Shown here piece after piece: positions 9,334 through 18,156 of a DNA stretch of 64,000 bases (the first letter of the stretch is position 1; each line of letters starts with the position of its first letter). The translations under genes and the position numbers were made by a program. This stretch comes from Bradyrhizobium sp. MOS003 (GTDB lineage: Bacteria > Pseudomonadota > Alphaproteobacteria > Rhizobiales > Xanthobacteraceae), in contig NZ_PYFW01000005.1 of NCBI RefSeq assembly GCF_003020125.1, positions 248,001-312,000 of the forward strand. Direction: 5' to 3'. The notes below the pieces were generated by a model. That model ran no database searches, was not told where the DNA came from, and saw only the letters and a list, made by a program, of their open reading frames with translations.

Positions 9334-10364
9334 GTGCAAACCAATGGAAACGACAATAAGGAGCTGTCGAAGGTCCTCAATCGACTTGGCGAGGCTGCCG
9401 TGAATCCGGAAGCCTGGCGCGGCATCATGGACGACATCTGCAAGGCGGTCGGGACGTCAGCGGCCCTGCTTCTTCCGAGCGATATCAGAACCCCGGACGT
9501 TCCCCGCACGGATTCGATTGCCGAAGCCACCGATCTCTACTTCAGGAATAAGTGGCATTTGAGAGCTCCGCGCCAGGGGCCTTCTGCGCATGATGGCGGG
9601 CGAGGTCGTGACCGACTTCGATGTGATGACGCCTGAGCAGATTTGTGCCGATCCCATGTACAACGAGGTACTGTTCCCGTTTAGATACCGGTGGTTTGCC
9701 GGCATCGGCTTCTGGGCCGACAGCGCGGCGTGGGCATTGACGCTCCAACGGACCGGCCGCGAAGGCACGTTCGAAGCGCGCGACAAGCAACTGCTTGCCC
9801 AATTGGCGCCGCGCCTGACCGAGACCGCCACGCTCGCGACGGCGGTTGGACGAGCCGCGCTCACCTCGATGACCGACGTCCTGGACCGGGTTCGACGACG
9901 ACAAGATCCGCATCAGGGGGCGGCGTCTCGTTCTCCGCGACAAGCATGCGATGACGCGATTCGATCAGCTGGTCAGCATGATCCGATCGACGCCGGATGC
10001 CCCCGCCATTCCCCGCCTCGCCGATCCTTGTCCGCGGGACGACAAGCCACCGGTCGTGCTGCGGCTCCTGCCGGTGGACGGCGCGGCGCGCTCCGTCTTC
10101 CTCGGAGCGCGCGCCCTGCTGATCCTGTCAAATCTTGCGCCGCGCCCGGCGCCGGATCCGGCGCTGATCAGCCAAGCCCTCGATCTCACTCCGGCGGAAT
10201 CCCGGCTGGCTGCCCTGCTCGCGACCGGCACATCGATCGCCGGCGCCGCCGAACATCTGCGCATCTCGCGCGAAACCGCCCGCAACCATCTGAAGTCGAT
10301 CTTCTCGAAGACGGGTATCCACCGCCAGTCGGAGCTGGTCACACTCGTTGCGCAATTGGGGTGA
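9334..10364 (+). pseudogene. LuxR-family (GerE-type HTH) transcriptional regulator, frameshifted
   Basis: Translation would begin at GTG 9334, preceded by a strong GGAGGGG at 9320-9326. The product is recognisable only by switching frames. The N-terminal ~75 residues (VQTNGNDNKELSKVLNRLGE...) read in one frame to about 9557. A two-base loss there moves the continuation (LRARGLLRMMAGEVV, then a regulator sensor-like region) to the second frame until about 9885. The third frame then carries DDKIRIRGRRLVLRDKHAM and a complete C-terminal LuxR/GerE helix-turn-helix (LTPAESRLAALLATG, ETARNHLKSIF, QSELVTLVAQLG) ending at 10364. At the second junction the expected PAS-like linker looks shortened, so a deletion accompanied the shift. 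It lies divergently beside the RTX gene and may once have controlled it (inference). Intact expression is unlikely unless these are sequencing errors. Confidence 0.82.
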
Positions 10365-10899
10365 CATTCAGTTGTGTCCATCAGCGGCCACCAATTTCGC
10401 CGGAGCAAGAAGCAGCTCTCCCCGCCTTGTGGGTGCGCCCCCTTTATTTTCGGCCCCGAGCCGCCACGGACACGTTCATCAGCAAGAAAAACAACGCGCT
10501 TGTTGCCTGATATCTCGCCACCACGCGTTTCCTCGCTCGTCGTCGCATGATGGCTTTTCCGTCGCGGGAGCCGATACGCCACGCTTAGCCCCGTGACCGC
10601 TTCTCGAGCTCGAAGAACGAGAACTCGTCCAAGCCCATTCATCCGTCTCCCAACCAGTTTGACGCCATTTCGCCATTTGACGACCTGCCGGCACGTTGTC
10701 CCGTACGAGCGCAAGAACGCCGCCGCGCAATGGAGAGCCGTGCAAGGCGTCCTTGCGGCCACCTACCTCCGAACCTGAGAGGCGCATGGTGAGCATGAAA
10801 CCGCCAAGGCCGATCTGAAGCGGCGGGCCATGGCATCAAAGCCAAGCGCTCCAAGTCCGGCGCGATAAGCTTTCGAAGCCCAGACGGCGGAGGGATCCC
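10365..10899. other. Gene-free stretch
   Basis: Nothing recognisable is encoded between the LuxR-type pseudogene and the first ERF remnant. Short frames occur on both strands, but none has a ribosome site or a protein-like composition. It is probably decayed accessory DNA. Confidence 0.5.
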
Positions 10900-11710
10900 A
10901 TGCATCAGTGCAGTGAGCGCATCGGGACCATCGCAGCCGCCCTGGCCCGCGCCCAGGCTGAACTGGTGAATCCTGACAAGACGCTGACGGACGTCATCCG
11001 GTCGCCCTTCCCGCGGGAGGACGACCGGACGTTCCGCTACGCCTCCCTCGCGAGCGGCCTGGACATTGTCCGCAAGACGCTGAGCCAGCAGGAAATCGCC
11101 ACGATCCAGACCACGGGTCGAGCAGCCAACCGGGCAGATTCACCTCATCACCCTGCTCGCCCACGCCTCCGGAGAATGAATCCCTTCCGGTCTGCGCCTC
11201 CAAGGAGTCGAAGCACCGCACCGGATGGGGCGGCCCTGACCTATGCCCGTCGCTATGCCCTATTTGCCCTGGTGGGAATCGCTGGAGAGGACGATTTTGA
11301 CGCACCTGATGTCGTGACGAGGCCTCCTGCTGCCATGCAGCCGCAGACCGCGACACGAACGAAAGGCCGCCTGGAGGCGTCCGAAACCGCCCCCGGTGTT
11401 GCCGCCAAAGGTCAGCCTCCCCCTCAAGAAGACTCTCCTGGAGGCGGACGCCCGCGTTCTCAAGGCCGCCTGCCAGAAGAGGCTCGAGGAAGCCGCCCTT
11501 CCCGATCTCGATATAGCAGAGCACAGGGACCATGTCAGCGGTCTAAGGGCCTCCACCTGAGGAACGTCCTTTGGAAATCGGCGAGGTCCACGCACCTGCT
11601 CACGTTTCTCTCGGAGAACAGGTCGGCCTCGCCTTCCCGAAAGAGCCGTCACAGAGACGAAGCAAGGATCATCTCGCCTTCATCCGCAGCCAAGCCTCCG
11701 CTTTTCAAGA
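10900..11710 (+). pseudogene. Decayed ERF single-strand-annealing protein plus HNH nuclease remnant, copy 1
   Basis: From ATG 10900 (GGAGGGATCCC just upstream) the frame encodes a typical ERF-superfamily N-terminus: IGTIAAALARAQAELVNP, then TFRYASLASGLDIVRKTL. At about 11110 the frame shifts: the continuation RVEQPTGQIHLITLLAHASGE is followed by TGA where family members and copy 2 have Trp. The ERF core resumes as GAALTYARRYALFALVGIAGEDD and is followed by a frame-shifted SLPLKKTLLEADARVL segment. Then comes a fragment resembling the start of the small HNH/DUF968-like nuclease usually next to it (GEQVGLAFPKEP, DHLAFIRSQA), ending abruptly near 11710. ERF proteins anneal single strands during phage or integrative-element recombination. 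This copy is dead, and its 3' end is truncated relative to copy 2. Confidence 0.78.
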
Positions 11711-11739
11711 TTATCGCGACTAACATGCTAGGTCTTTGA

Positions 11740-12435
11740 GAAAATTCGGTCATCATAAGCACAATGGATCGCAGCTGCTGATCGTTAAACTCAGAGCCCA
11801 ATTGGAGGCTGCTATGCTTCGGGCTTCGAGTTTTCAGCTGTGAACTGCGAGGGCAGGCGATAGGATGCGCCGCCGGATAGTAGAGCCCCATGAGCGCAGG
11901 AGCCCGCCTGCCAAACGCTCGCGGTTTCTCCGGTGCGCCGTGAAGTTTTATCTCCTTTCATCGAAAGCACGTCGAACGTCCCGATTGCAAGACGTGCATT
12001 GCAGCGTTTGAACGTGAGGTCCGAGCCGTCTTTTCCTTGCACTCAAGGAGGCTCTTCGGCTCGTAATCAATTTGCCAAGGCAGCCAAGCCGCGAGTGTTA
12101 GGAGAGCCAGCTCCCCTAGTGCTGCTGCCGGCTTGCGGTGATCATAGAGCAGCCATGCGAACTTCATTTCGAGCGGGTCGGTCAACGCAGCGCCGCAGCG
12201 GCCGCAAGCGCGGTTGGTTGGTTGCCTGGCAGTGCGGACAAAGGACTCCGATCATGCACTTGCCACGAGTTACTTAATTACTTCGTGCAGTCCTCTACCG
12301 CGAACGCGCAATGCTCACCGGCTGTGAGCAATCGGCCGGCCGGGCCCGTATAATTGACGCGAGTGACGACCCGGACACTCATCACGCCGCTGATATTGCA
12401 GTACCGCCGTTCGCGGTTGCCGAGCCTACTTGACA
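11740..12435. other. Spacer between the two ERF/HNH remnants
   Basis: This ~700-base segment separates the two decayed recombination cassettes. The only protein-like content I see is a minus-strand frame at 11812-12042, possibly continuing in another frame up to 12167. The rest shows no gene, RNA or clear repeat. Confidence 0.4.
11812..12042 (-). CDS. Unrecognised small ORF, possibly a frameshifted fragment
   Basis: GTG at 12042 opens a 76-residue frame with a protein-like composition (GKDGSDLTFKRCNARLAIGTF) and two spaced Cys residues. An overlapping minus-strand frame from ATG 12167 reads MKFAWLLYDHRKP to WQIDYEPKSLLECK, and joining the two by one frameshift near 12035 would give one protein of about 118 residues. 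I do not recognise the family. It lies among pseudogenes, so decay is likely. Confidence 0.3.
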   Translation of the reverse strand: MQGKDGSDLTFKRCNARLAIGTFDVLSMKGDKTSRRTGETASVWQAGSCAHGALLSGGASYRLPSQFTAENSKPEA

Positions 12436-13310
12436 AGTCCATCTGACCACCCAACTCGCCCACGCCTCTGGGGAGTGGATTTCATCCGACTCGCCGGTCT
12501 TTGCCAGCAAGGACGTGGAAGCGCCGCATCGGGCGGGAGCGGCTCTGACTTACGCTCGCCGGTATGCCCTCTTCGCGCTGGTCGACATAGCCGGGGAGGA
12601 CGATTCGGACGCGCCTGGCGTCGCTATAAGCCCTCCAGCTGCGACCGAACCGCAGACCGAGCTGGAACAAAAGGGAAAGCCCAGGAAGGGTGTCCTCAAG
12701 CGTTCTGCTGAATTACCTCTTGAACGATCCGCTGAGCTCTTGAATAGGCTCTTGGGCGGAACTTGCTCTTCGGGAGGACAGCGAAGGGCTGCTTACCTGG
12801 GCCAAGATCAGCCTCCCTCTCAAGAACACTCTCTTGGAGGCGGACGCCCGCGTTCTCGAGGCCGCCTACCAAAAGAGGATCGAGGAAACCGCCCTTCCCG
12901 ACATCTACCTTTGCAGGCAAATGGCCCGTGTCAGCAGTCGAACATCCTCTTCATGAAGGACATCCTTTGGCGACTGCTGCCGACACTCACGCACCTGCGA
13001 GCGCTTCTCCAGCAGAGCAGGTCGGCCTCGGCTTTCAAAAAGAGCCGCCTCGTAGACGAAGGAGGGATCACCTGACCTTCATCCGCAGCAAGGGATGTCT
13101 GGTCTATCAAAAGACCACTGCTGATGCACTTCACCTGACGTTCGCGCAACTACGGACCTTGGGCGCAAGGTTAGTGACGAGTTCACCGTTCCACTTTGCC
13201 GATCACATCACCTCTGGATCGGCACGGCAATGAAAAAGCTTGGTGGATTAACCTACAGATTTCGCCACTGCCAATCGCCAAGCAGCTTTGGGATGCCAGC
13301 GCCATCCACC
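12436..13310 (+). pseudogene. Decayed ERF protein plus HNH nuclease cassette, copy 2
   Basis: This is a second, diverged copy of the cassette at 10900. It lacks the ERF N-terminus and starts inside the domain: LTTQLAHASGEWISSDSPVF, then VEAPHRAGAALTYARRY and FALVDIAGEDDSDAP. After a frame change it continues through SLPLKNTLLEADARVL and IEETALPDIYLCR. The downstream HNH/DUF968-like part is longer than in copy 1: PAEQVGLGFQKEPP, RRDHLTFIRSKGCLVYQK, ALHLTFAQLRTLG, VSDEFTVPLCR, then an IAKQLWDAS-like end in shifted frames near 13300. The family's CxxC (CLVCGR) is CLVYQK here, so one metal-binding Cys is gone. Two parallel remnants imply duplication, or two successive elements, before decay. Confidence 0.75.
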
Positions 13311-13509
13311 TGAGAAACGGAAGCATCGTAGCACCAACATCACATTTGCTGTTGTAGGTGCGGGTCAATGAATGGTCTTGTCAGTCCTCAACCGTAGTCA
13401 GCGAATATCTTGCCCCCTCGGTTCAAGCACGTTGCTTCCTGCCAATCCGCCCCTTGAGTGGCTGCGTGCCACCGACATTGCAGAGCTCTCCTGGAGGCAA
13501 TGCTGGCGG

Positions 13510-13734
13510 CTACTGCGTCATCGGCCCCTCAGCAACATACTGCCGGATGCGCCGTCCCCTGACACGAGAGAACGTCAACCCCAAATGGTTGGCCCTATTT
13601 CGGACGGCCTTAGGCGTACGGTCCAGCGCTTCAGCAATCTGCCCGGGGCGGGAGCCCTGACTGAGCATCTCCCGCAAGCGCTGCTCTTCTTCGGGCGTCC
13701 AGTGTTTGATGAGCGGATACCGATCGCGGGCCAT
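13510..13734 (-). CDS. Small Myb/SANT-like helix-turn-helix protein
   Basis: ATG 13734 opens a 74-residue protein. Residues ~8-60 (HWTPEEEQRLREMLSQG, then IAEALDRTPKAVRNRANHLG) match the SANT/homeodomain-like HTH of small rhizobial DNA-binding proteins, with conserved Trp and the recognition helix RTPKAVRNRA. An AGGAA lies about 12 bases upstream. It is monocistronic and intact, unlike everything around it, so it may be under selection. Probable role: DNA binding; target unknown. It resembles the DNA-binding part of GcrA-like proteins, but without their C-terminal region. Confidence 0.7.
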   Translation of the reverse strand: MARDRYPLIKHWTPEEEQRLREMLSQGSRPGQIAEALDRTPKAVRNRANHLGLTFSRVRGRRIRQYVAEGPMTQ

Positions 13735-14289
13735 TCGTTTGCGTTCCTGTTCATTTCCTTAAAGCGCAAGAACATCGCAATTTCCCTAACCCGTTCCCTC
13801 TCAGGCGCCGGCTTTTGTATCGACAAATCGAAAACGCCGCCGCCGTGGGAGGCAACGGCGCTTCTAGCCAAAGGTCCTAATCAAAAGGTGGCGGGGCGCC
13901 CAGGTACTAAGCGCCGGTGACGCATATCTTGGTGGATGGCGAGGCGGACCGCAAGCCGCCTGCCGCATGAAATCTCGAGCGGCGTTCGGCATGGTAGGAC
14001 GGCTGCGATTGCCAGAAGTATCTCGCCTTGGGCGCGACTACGGAATTTTCGGAGTCGATCGCAGTTTCGGCGTTCCGCAGACGCGTCGCTCTGCTTCGTC
14101 GATCCGAACCGGAAGCTCTTCTAATTCAGAGAGCTGAGTATAGAGTTCGTTTAAGCGCTGGACAATAAGGAGAGCGGGCGAGTTCTTCACGAATGCCTCC
14201 AACAAAGCATACTGAAACTCAAAAAATAGACTGGCAGGCAACGCACGAGACGAGAAGGTATCGCACTATAGCCGGGCTTCAGTGCACTT
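13735..14289. other. Gene-poor stretch
   Basis: No supported gene. A minus-strand frame at 14038-14241 encodes a coiled-coil-like string (VQRLNELYTQLSELEELP), but it opens with TTG and lacks a ribosome site. I treat it as a probable relic of unknown origin. Confidence 0.4.
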
Positions 14290-14578
14290 TTATGAAGCAG
14301 CGCACATTTCCGCTTGAATCCCGCGATGTGGGAGAGTCCGCTCTGAGCGTCGCGCCAAGCTCGGCAACGAGACCACGTATGGTGAAATCGCCGTCCTTGA
14401 TCCGCTGCGGCAGCTAGACCGCCTACTCGCCCGAAATTGCCTTCGGCTTGTAACCGTCAATCTGGCTTGGCTCGACACTGCCGGTCTCATTAACCCGCCT
14501 CATCCAGCCAATCGCCACCCCAAACTGCCTGGCGGCTACGACGCGCTGGCGAAGATCCAAAGAGTACGGCTCGCCCAT
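14290..14578 (-). mobile_element. IS630-family transposase remnant
   Basis: ATG 14578 starts MGEPYSLDLRQRVVAARQFG, the standard N-terminus of IS630 transposases. TGSVEPSQIDGYKPKAISGE follows, where intact relatives have TGSVAPGKMGGHRPRKI. A stop at ~14423 ends that frame. Beyond it, other frames still show a RIKDGDF-like and a HTWSR/LVAEL-like segment down to ~14290. There is no catalytic DDE domain and no terminal repeats could be found. It is a dead N-terminal fragment, unrelated in position to the better-preserved element at 50351. Confidence 0.7.
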
Positions 14579-14829
14579 CCATGCTGGCCTCCATCCAGCC
14601 AGCATTGTGAATAAGAAACACGCTGGCTTGGGAATCCCAAAATCGATTCAGACTAACCTCATCCCGCTCTAGCGCTAGCAGAAAATTCAATGCTGCTGCG
14701 TGCATTTTCCCGAGCATTACGCCTCGATTATCGAGCCGTTCGCTGGAGCTAGCCCCCGCGGACGCTGCATGTGGGAGAAGGCCTTCTACGAAAGCTAATC
14801 TGGGGGCCACACCTTAAGCTACCGGCCAG

Positions 14830-15054
14830 TCAGCGTGAAGGTTTCCTTAGGCGAACGCCGGCGCCGCCACCGTTTTCGTCGATTAACTCAACGCCCGCGT
14901 CTTCCAGGGCCCTTCGAATGGCGCGATCATTGGATGCCGTAAGCGAAGTTGGGCCAGCTGAAACTTCCGCGCGCCGAATAGTATTCGCACCTAACGCCGA
15001 TGCCTGCGCCAACTGCTCGGCACTCCACCTTAGAAGCGCACGCGCTGCACGGAT
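14830..15054 (-). pseudogene. XRE-like transcriptional regulator lacking a start codon
   Basis: The frame encodes IRAARALLRWSAEQLAQASA, then NTIRRAEVSAGPTSLTASND and RAIRRALEDAGVELIDENGG up to PSR. This is nearly the whole of a short rhizobial XRE-family regulator: HTH followed by the characteristic C-terminal GVEFIDENGGGPGVRLR motif. Immediately before the first Ile is an in-frame TAA (15057-15055), and no ATG or GTG precedes the HTH. The TTG at 15012 would remove its first half. The natural start has apparently been lost, so I call it a pseudogene. It lies in the decayed region between IS630 debris and the EPS island. Confidence 0.65.
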
Positions 15055-15146
15055 TTATGCCCCCAACAGTCTGGATGTGGTTGCGAGTCAAGGGTGACAA
15101 GACGTCCGCCTAACGGATTATCTGCTGTCTGATCCCTGCGATTCCT

Positions 15147-15497
15147 TCAACGGACCGAGCCCGTCGTCCCATCCTTTTGATCAATACAGCCTCGGCAAAT
15201 CGCTAACTTCGAATTTAGCTGTCGGTCGTTCTCAGCTTCAATCTCGTCGTGCACGATCCACCACGCATCGGAATAAGGGCGAAGCGTCGCGAGTGTCATT
15301 TCGCGCTCGAGGCTGGAATTTCCTTCTCGTCTTGCGAGAGCCGGGTTCTGACGAGTCTGTCTTTTCACAACAGAGCGATTAGGTTCGTCACCAAATCCAT
15401 CCCAAGCAACGGAAGTCATTGTGGGGGAAGGCGTCCTCGCACAGCCCCCGAGGATAAGCCCTATGATCGCAGATGTTGTCGCAAGTTGCTTAATCAC
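15147..15497 (-). CDS. Small lipoprotein of unknown function
   Basis: From GTG 15497 the protein has ~116 residues. It begins VIKQLATTSAIIGLILGGC, a lipoprotein signal with lipobox LGGC, so it should be anchored in the envelope. The mature part is charged and ends with TLATLRPYSDAWWIVHDEIE, followed by a CxxC pair (CRGC) near the C-terminus. The CxxC could bind metal or form a disulphide. Upstream TTG and GTG codons at 15527 and 15521 are alternative starts, but the signal peptide begins best at 15497. I do not know a named family. It is the first intact gene at the left edge of the AT-richer EPS island. Confidence 0.6.
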   Translation of the reverse strand: MIKQLATTSAIIGLILGGCARTPSPTMTSVAWDGFGDEPNRSVVKRQTRQNPALARREGNSSLEREMTLATLRPYSDAWWIVHDEIEAENDRQLNSKLAICRGCIDQKDGTTGSVR

Positions 15498-15651
15498 CGC
15501 TTCGCGCCGCAAAAGCGGCACGACCAACCAGGTTCCGCGATTGGAACTGTAAGAGAAGAGCGGTTAGCAAGCTGTTAACGCGCCCCACGCGGCTCGGCCT
15601 TTGAAAGCAATTAATGTACCCATCTGACGGTCTCGCGCCTACACAGCGAGT

Positions 15652-15825
15652 TCAGTGACTTGCTGCACGAGGATTCGCATAGCACGGCGGGTCGTACACA
15701 CGTGCGATCTGTCTGATGCGGTAGCTAGGAGGCTTACTATTGTAAAATTGGTCGCTGCAGGCGTCGAGCTCTTCAAAAGTGAATGAAGTATCGGCCTCAT
15801 CAACGCTAACGAGACACACTGCCAT
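15652..15825 (-). CDS. 57-residue ORF coupled to the fucose synthase gene
   Basis: Its ATG (15825-15823) overlaps the TAA stop of the GDP-fucose synthase gene as TAATG, an arrangement typical of translational coupling. The product (MAVCLVSVDEADTSFTFEEL ... DPPCYANPRAASH) has no signal peptide and matches nothing I recognise. It may be a real small protein or a truncated relic that keeps the overlap by chance. Confidence 0.35.
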   Translation of the reverse strand: MAVCLVSVDEADTSFTFEELDACSDQFYNSKPPSYRIRQIARVYDPPCYANPRAASH

Positions 15826-16796
15826 TAACGTAGCTGCGGTGATGCGCGACGATCGTGGTAGCTTGTCAGATATGCCTCGTAAGCACGCCGCACGCCCTCG
15901 CTGAGCGGCGTCTGTAGCCGCCAACCGAGCCTCGCAAGTCGGCTGACGTCGAGTAGTTTGCGCGGCGTACCGTCCGGGCGTGACGTGTCGAAGGTGATCT
16001 CACCGCTATAGCCGATCACGCCTGCTACAACTCTAGCGAATTCGGCAATCGTGATGTCCTCACCGGCGCCGATATTAATCAGTTCTGCACCGGAATAGGT
16101 CTTCATCAAGTGTACGCAAGCGTCGGCCATGTCATCGACGTAGAGGAACTCGCGTCGGGGGGCGCCTGTGCCCCAAACGGCGACAGTTCCGACCCCCGCC
16201 AATTTTGCGTCATGAAATCGCCGAATCATGGCAGCAACCACGTGGCTATACTCGGGATGATAGTTATCGCCAGGACCGTAGAGATTGGTCGGCATCACGC
16301 TGATGAAGTCGCTACCGTACTGATGGCGATAAGCCTCAGCCATTTTGATGCCAGCGATCTTGGCTATGGCATAGGGTTCATTGGTCGGCTCCAGCGGCCC
16401 GGTGAGCACCGAATCTTCGCGGAGCGGCTGGGCAGCGAGCCTTGGATAGATGCACGAAGAGCCGAGAAACATGAGCTTCTCGACACCACACAGATGCGCG
16501 GCGTGAATGACGTTCGCTGCAATCGCGATGTTGTCGTAGATGAACTCGGCGCGCAACGTGTCATTGGCGACGATGCCTCCGACCTTCGCGGCGGCAAGGA
16601 ACACGATCTGCGGCCGCGTCTTTGCGAACCAGTCGAACACAACGGCCTGATTGCAGAGATCGACCTCTCGCCGATCGACAGTCACAAGTGCGACATCCTC
16701 CCGAGCGAGCCTGCGTACGAGCGCGCTGCCGACCATGCCGCGATGACCAGCTACATAGACGCTCTTTCCCTTTAGCTCAAACGGTGTGCTTACCAC
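15825..16796 (-). CDS. fcl: GDP-L-fucose synthase
   Basis: 323 residues, full length for the family. It catalyses epimerisation and NADPH-dependent reduction of GDP-4-keto-6-deoxymannose to GDP-L-fucose in the cytoplasm. Visible: Rossmann motif GHRGMVG (17-23), the signature FLGSSCIYP (110-118), and the SDR catalytic pair Tyr142/Lys146 in YAIAK; GDNYHPEYSHV follows as in known GDP-fucose synthases. The GTG start at 16796 is chosen because AGGAAG lies just upstream. The gene overlaps the end of gmd by 20 bases and reads in the same direction, so the two are co-translated and form the complete GDP-mannose to GDP-fucose route. Confidence 0.95.
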   Translation of the reverse strand: MVSTPFELKGKSVYVAGHRGMVGSALVRRLAREDVALVTVDRREVDLCNQAVVFDWFAKTRPQIVFLAAAKVGGIVANDTLRAEFIYDNIAIAANVIHAAHLCGVEKLMFLGSSCIYPRLAAQPLREDSVLTGPLEPTNEPYAIAKIAGIKMAEAYRHQYGSDFISVMPTNLYGPGDNYHPEYSHVVAAMIRRFHDAKLAGVGTVAVWGTGAPRREFLYVDDMADACVHLMKTYSGAELINIGAGEDITIAEFARVVAGVIGYSGEITFDTSRPDGTPRKLLDVSRLARLGWRLQTPLSEGVRRAYEAYLTSYHDRRASPQLR

Positions 16797-17847
16797 TTCC
16801 TGCGTCCCGCCTTGCCTCCGCCCAATCGCTCGCTACCATTTCCTCGACGAGCTGAGCAAAGCTGCGCTTCGGCTTCCAACCGAGCTTCTCACGCGCTTTG
16901 CTCGCATCGCCCACAAGAAGATCAACCTCGGTCGGGCGGAAATACGTCGGATCGATCTTCACCACCGTCTTGCCGCTCATCTCATCTATACCGGTCTCTT
17001 CAACGCCCTTCCCACGCCATGCGATACGGCGGCCGACTTGTGCGAAAGACAGCTCGACCATCTCTCGGACCGAGTGCATCTCGCCAGTGGCTAGCACAAA
17101 GTCGTCCGGCTTGTCGGCCTGGAGGATCAGGTGCATACCCTCGACGTAGTCCTTGGCATGGCCCCAGTCACGTTTGGCCTCCAGATTCCCAAGATAGAGC
17201 GTATCCTCTAGCCCCATCTCTATGCGGGCGACGCCACGGGTAATCTTGCGAGTTACAAAAGTCTCCCCTCGGATCGGGCTCTCATGGTTGAACAGGATGC
17301 CGTTGCTGGCGAACATGGCGTAGGCTTCGCGGTAGTTCACCGTGATCCAGTAGCCGTAGAGCTTAGCAACGCCGTAAGGCGACCGCGGGTAGAACGGCGT
17401 CGTCTCCTTCTGCGGAATCTCGCGCACCAAACCGTATAGCTCTGAGGTCGAGGCCTGATAGAACCGCGTCTCCTTTTCCATGCCGAGGATGCGGATGGCT
17501 TCAAGGAGCCGGAGCACACCGACCGCGTCTGCATTTGCAGTGTATTCCGGGCTTTCGAAGCTGACAGCGACGTGACTCTGAGCTGCGAGATTGTAGATCT
17601 CGGTCGGCCGGATCTCCTGCACGAGACGGATCAGATTGGTTGAATCGGTCATGTCGCCATAGTGCATCAAGAACGGAACGTTGCCGACGTGCGGGTCCTG
17701 ATATAGATGATCGATGCGTGCCGTGTTGAATGACGACGACCGGCGCTTTATGCCGTGAACGATGTAACCGAGCGATAGTAGATATTCGGCAAGATAGGCG
17801 CCATCCTGGCCAGTTACGCCGGTGATTAAGGCTGTTGACTTACTCAT
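16777..17847 (-). CDS. gmd: GDP-mannose 4,6-dehydratase
   Basis: 356 residues, the usual size. It converts GDP-D-mannose to GDP-4-keto-6-deoxymannose, the substrate of the following Fcl. Visible: the NADP-binding GVTGQDGAYL (10-19), the specificity segment KRRSSSFNTARIDHLY, STSELYG with catalytic Glu136, and Tyr158/Lys162 in YGVAK. The RGETFVTRKIT loop is present, preceded by NHESPI where the common form has NHESPR, a minor oddity. ATG 17847 is the first gene of a minus-strand gmd-fcl operon with no gene for 309 bases upstream, so the promoter should lie there. Confidence 0.96.
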   Translation of the reverse strand: MSKSTALITGVTGQDGAYLAEYLLSLGYIVHGIKRRSSSFNTARIDHLYQDPHVGNVPFLMHYGDMTDSTNLIRLVQEIRPTEIYNLAAQSHVAVSFESPEYTANADAVGVLRLLEAIRILGMEKETRFYQASTSELYGLVREIPQKETTPFYPRSPYGVAKLYGYWITVNYREAYAMFASNGILFNHESPIRGETFVTRKITRGVARIEMGLEDTLYLGNLEAKRDWGHAKDYVEGMHLILQADKPDDFVLATGEMHSVREMVELSFAQVGRRIAWRGKGVEETGIDEMSGKTVVKIDPTYFRPTEVDLLVGDASKAREKLGWKPKRSFAQLVEEMVASDWAEARRDAGSGKHTV

Positions 17848-18156
17848 AAGCGGTCCGAGATGATGGGAAATACTGAATCATCACGCTTGAATGCGCGAGA
17901 TCACAAAATCTAGCTATCCGAAGGATCGCGGCCGCAACGGTTACTCTATAGCCGCGGCTAGTCAACTCGCGATACTGTGGTGCGCTTGGGGAGCCGCCAG
18001 ACCCGAGCGCAATCGCGCACGTCGGTTTGTATGACTCGAGGATGGCCGAACTACGCAGTAGAAGCGCTACCCGGCCGATCTGGCGTCATGTTGGACTTCG
18101 CAGTTCTACAGTTGAGCTGCAGAATGAACGACCGCTGCTTCCGAAAGCTGCTTGTG
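17848..18156. promoter_or_regulatory. Upstream region of gmd-fcl
   Basis: This ~310-base gap lies between the end of a small secreted-protein gene and the start of gmd, both on the minus strand. It should carry the gmd promoter and the terminator of its neighbour. I cannot assign specific boxes. Confidence 0.3.
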
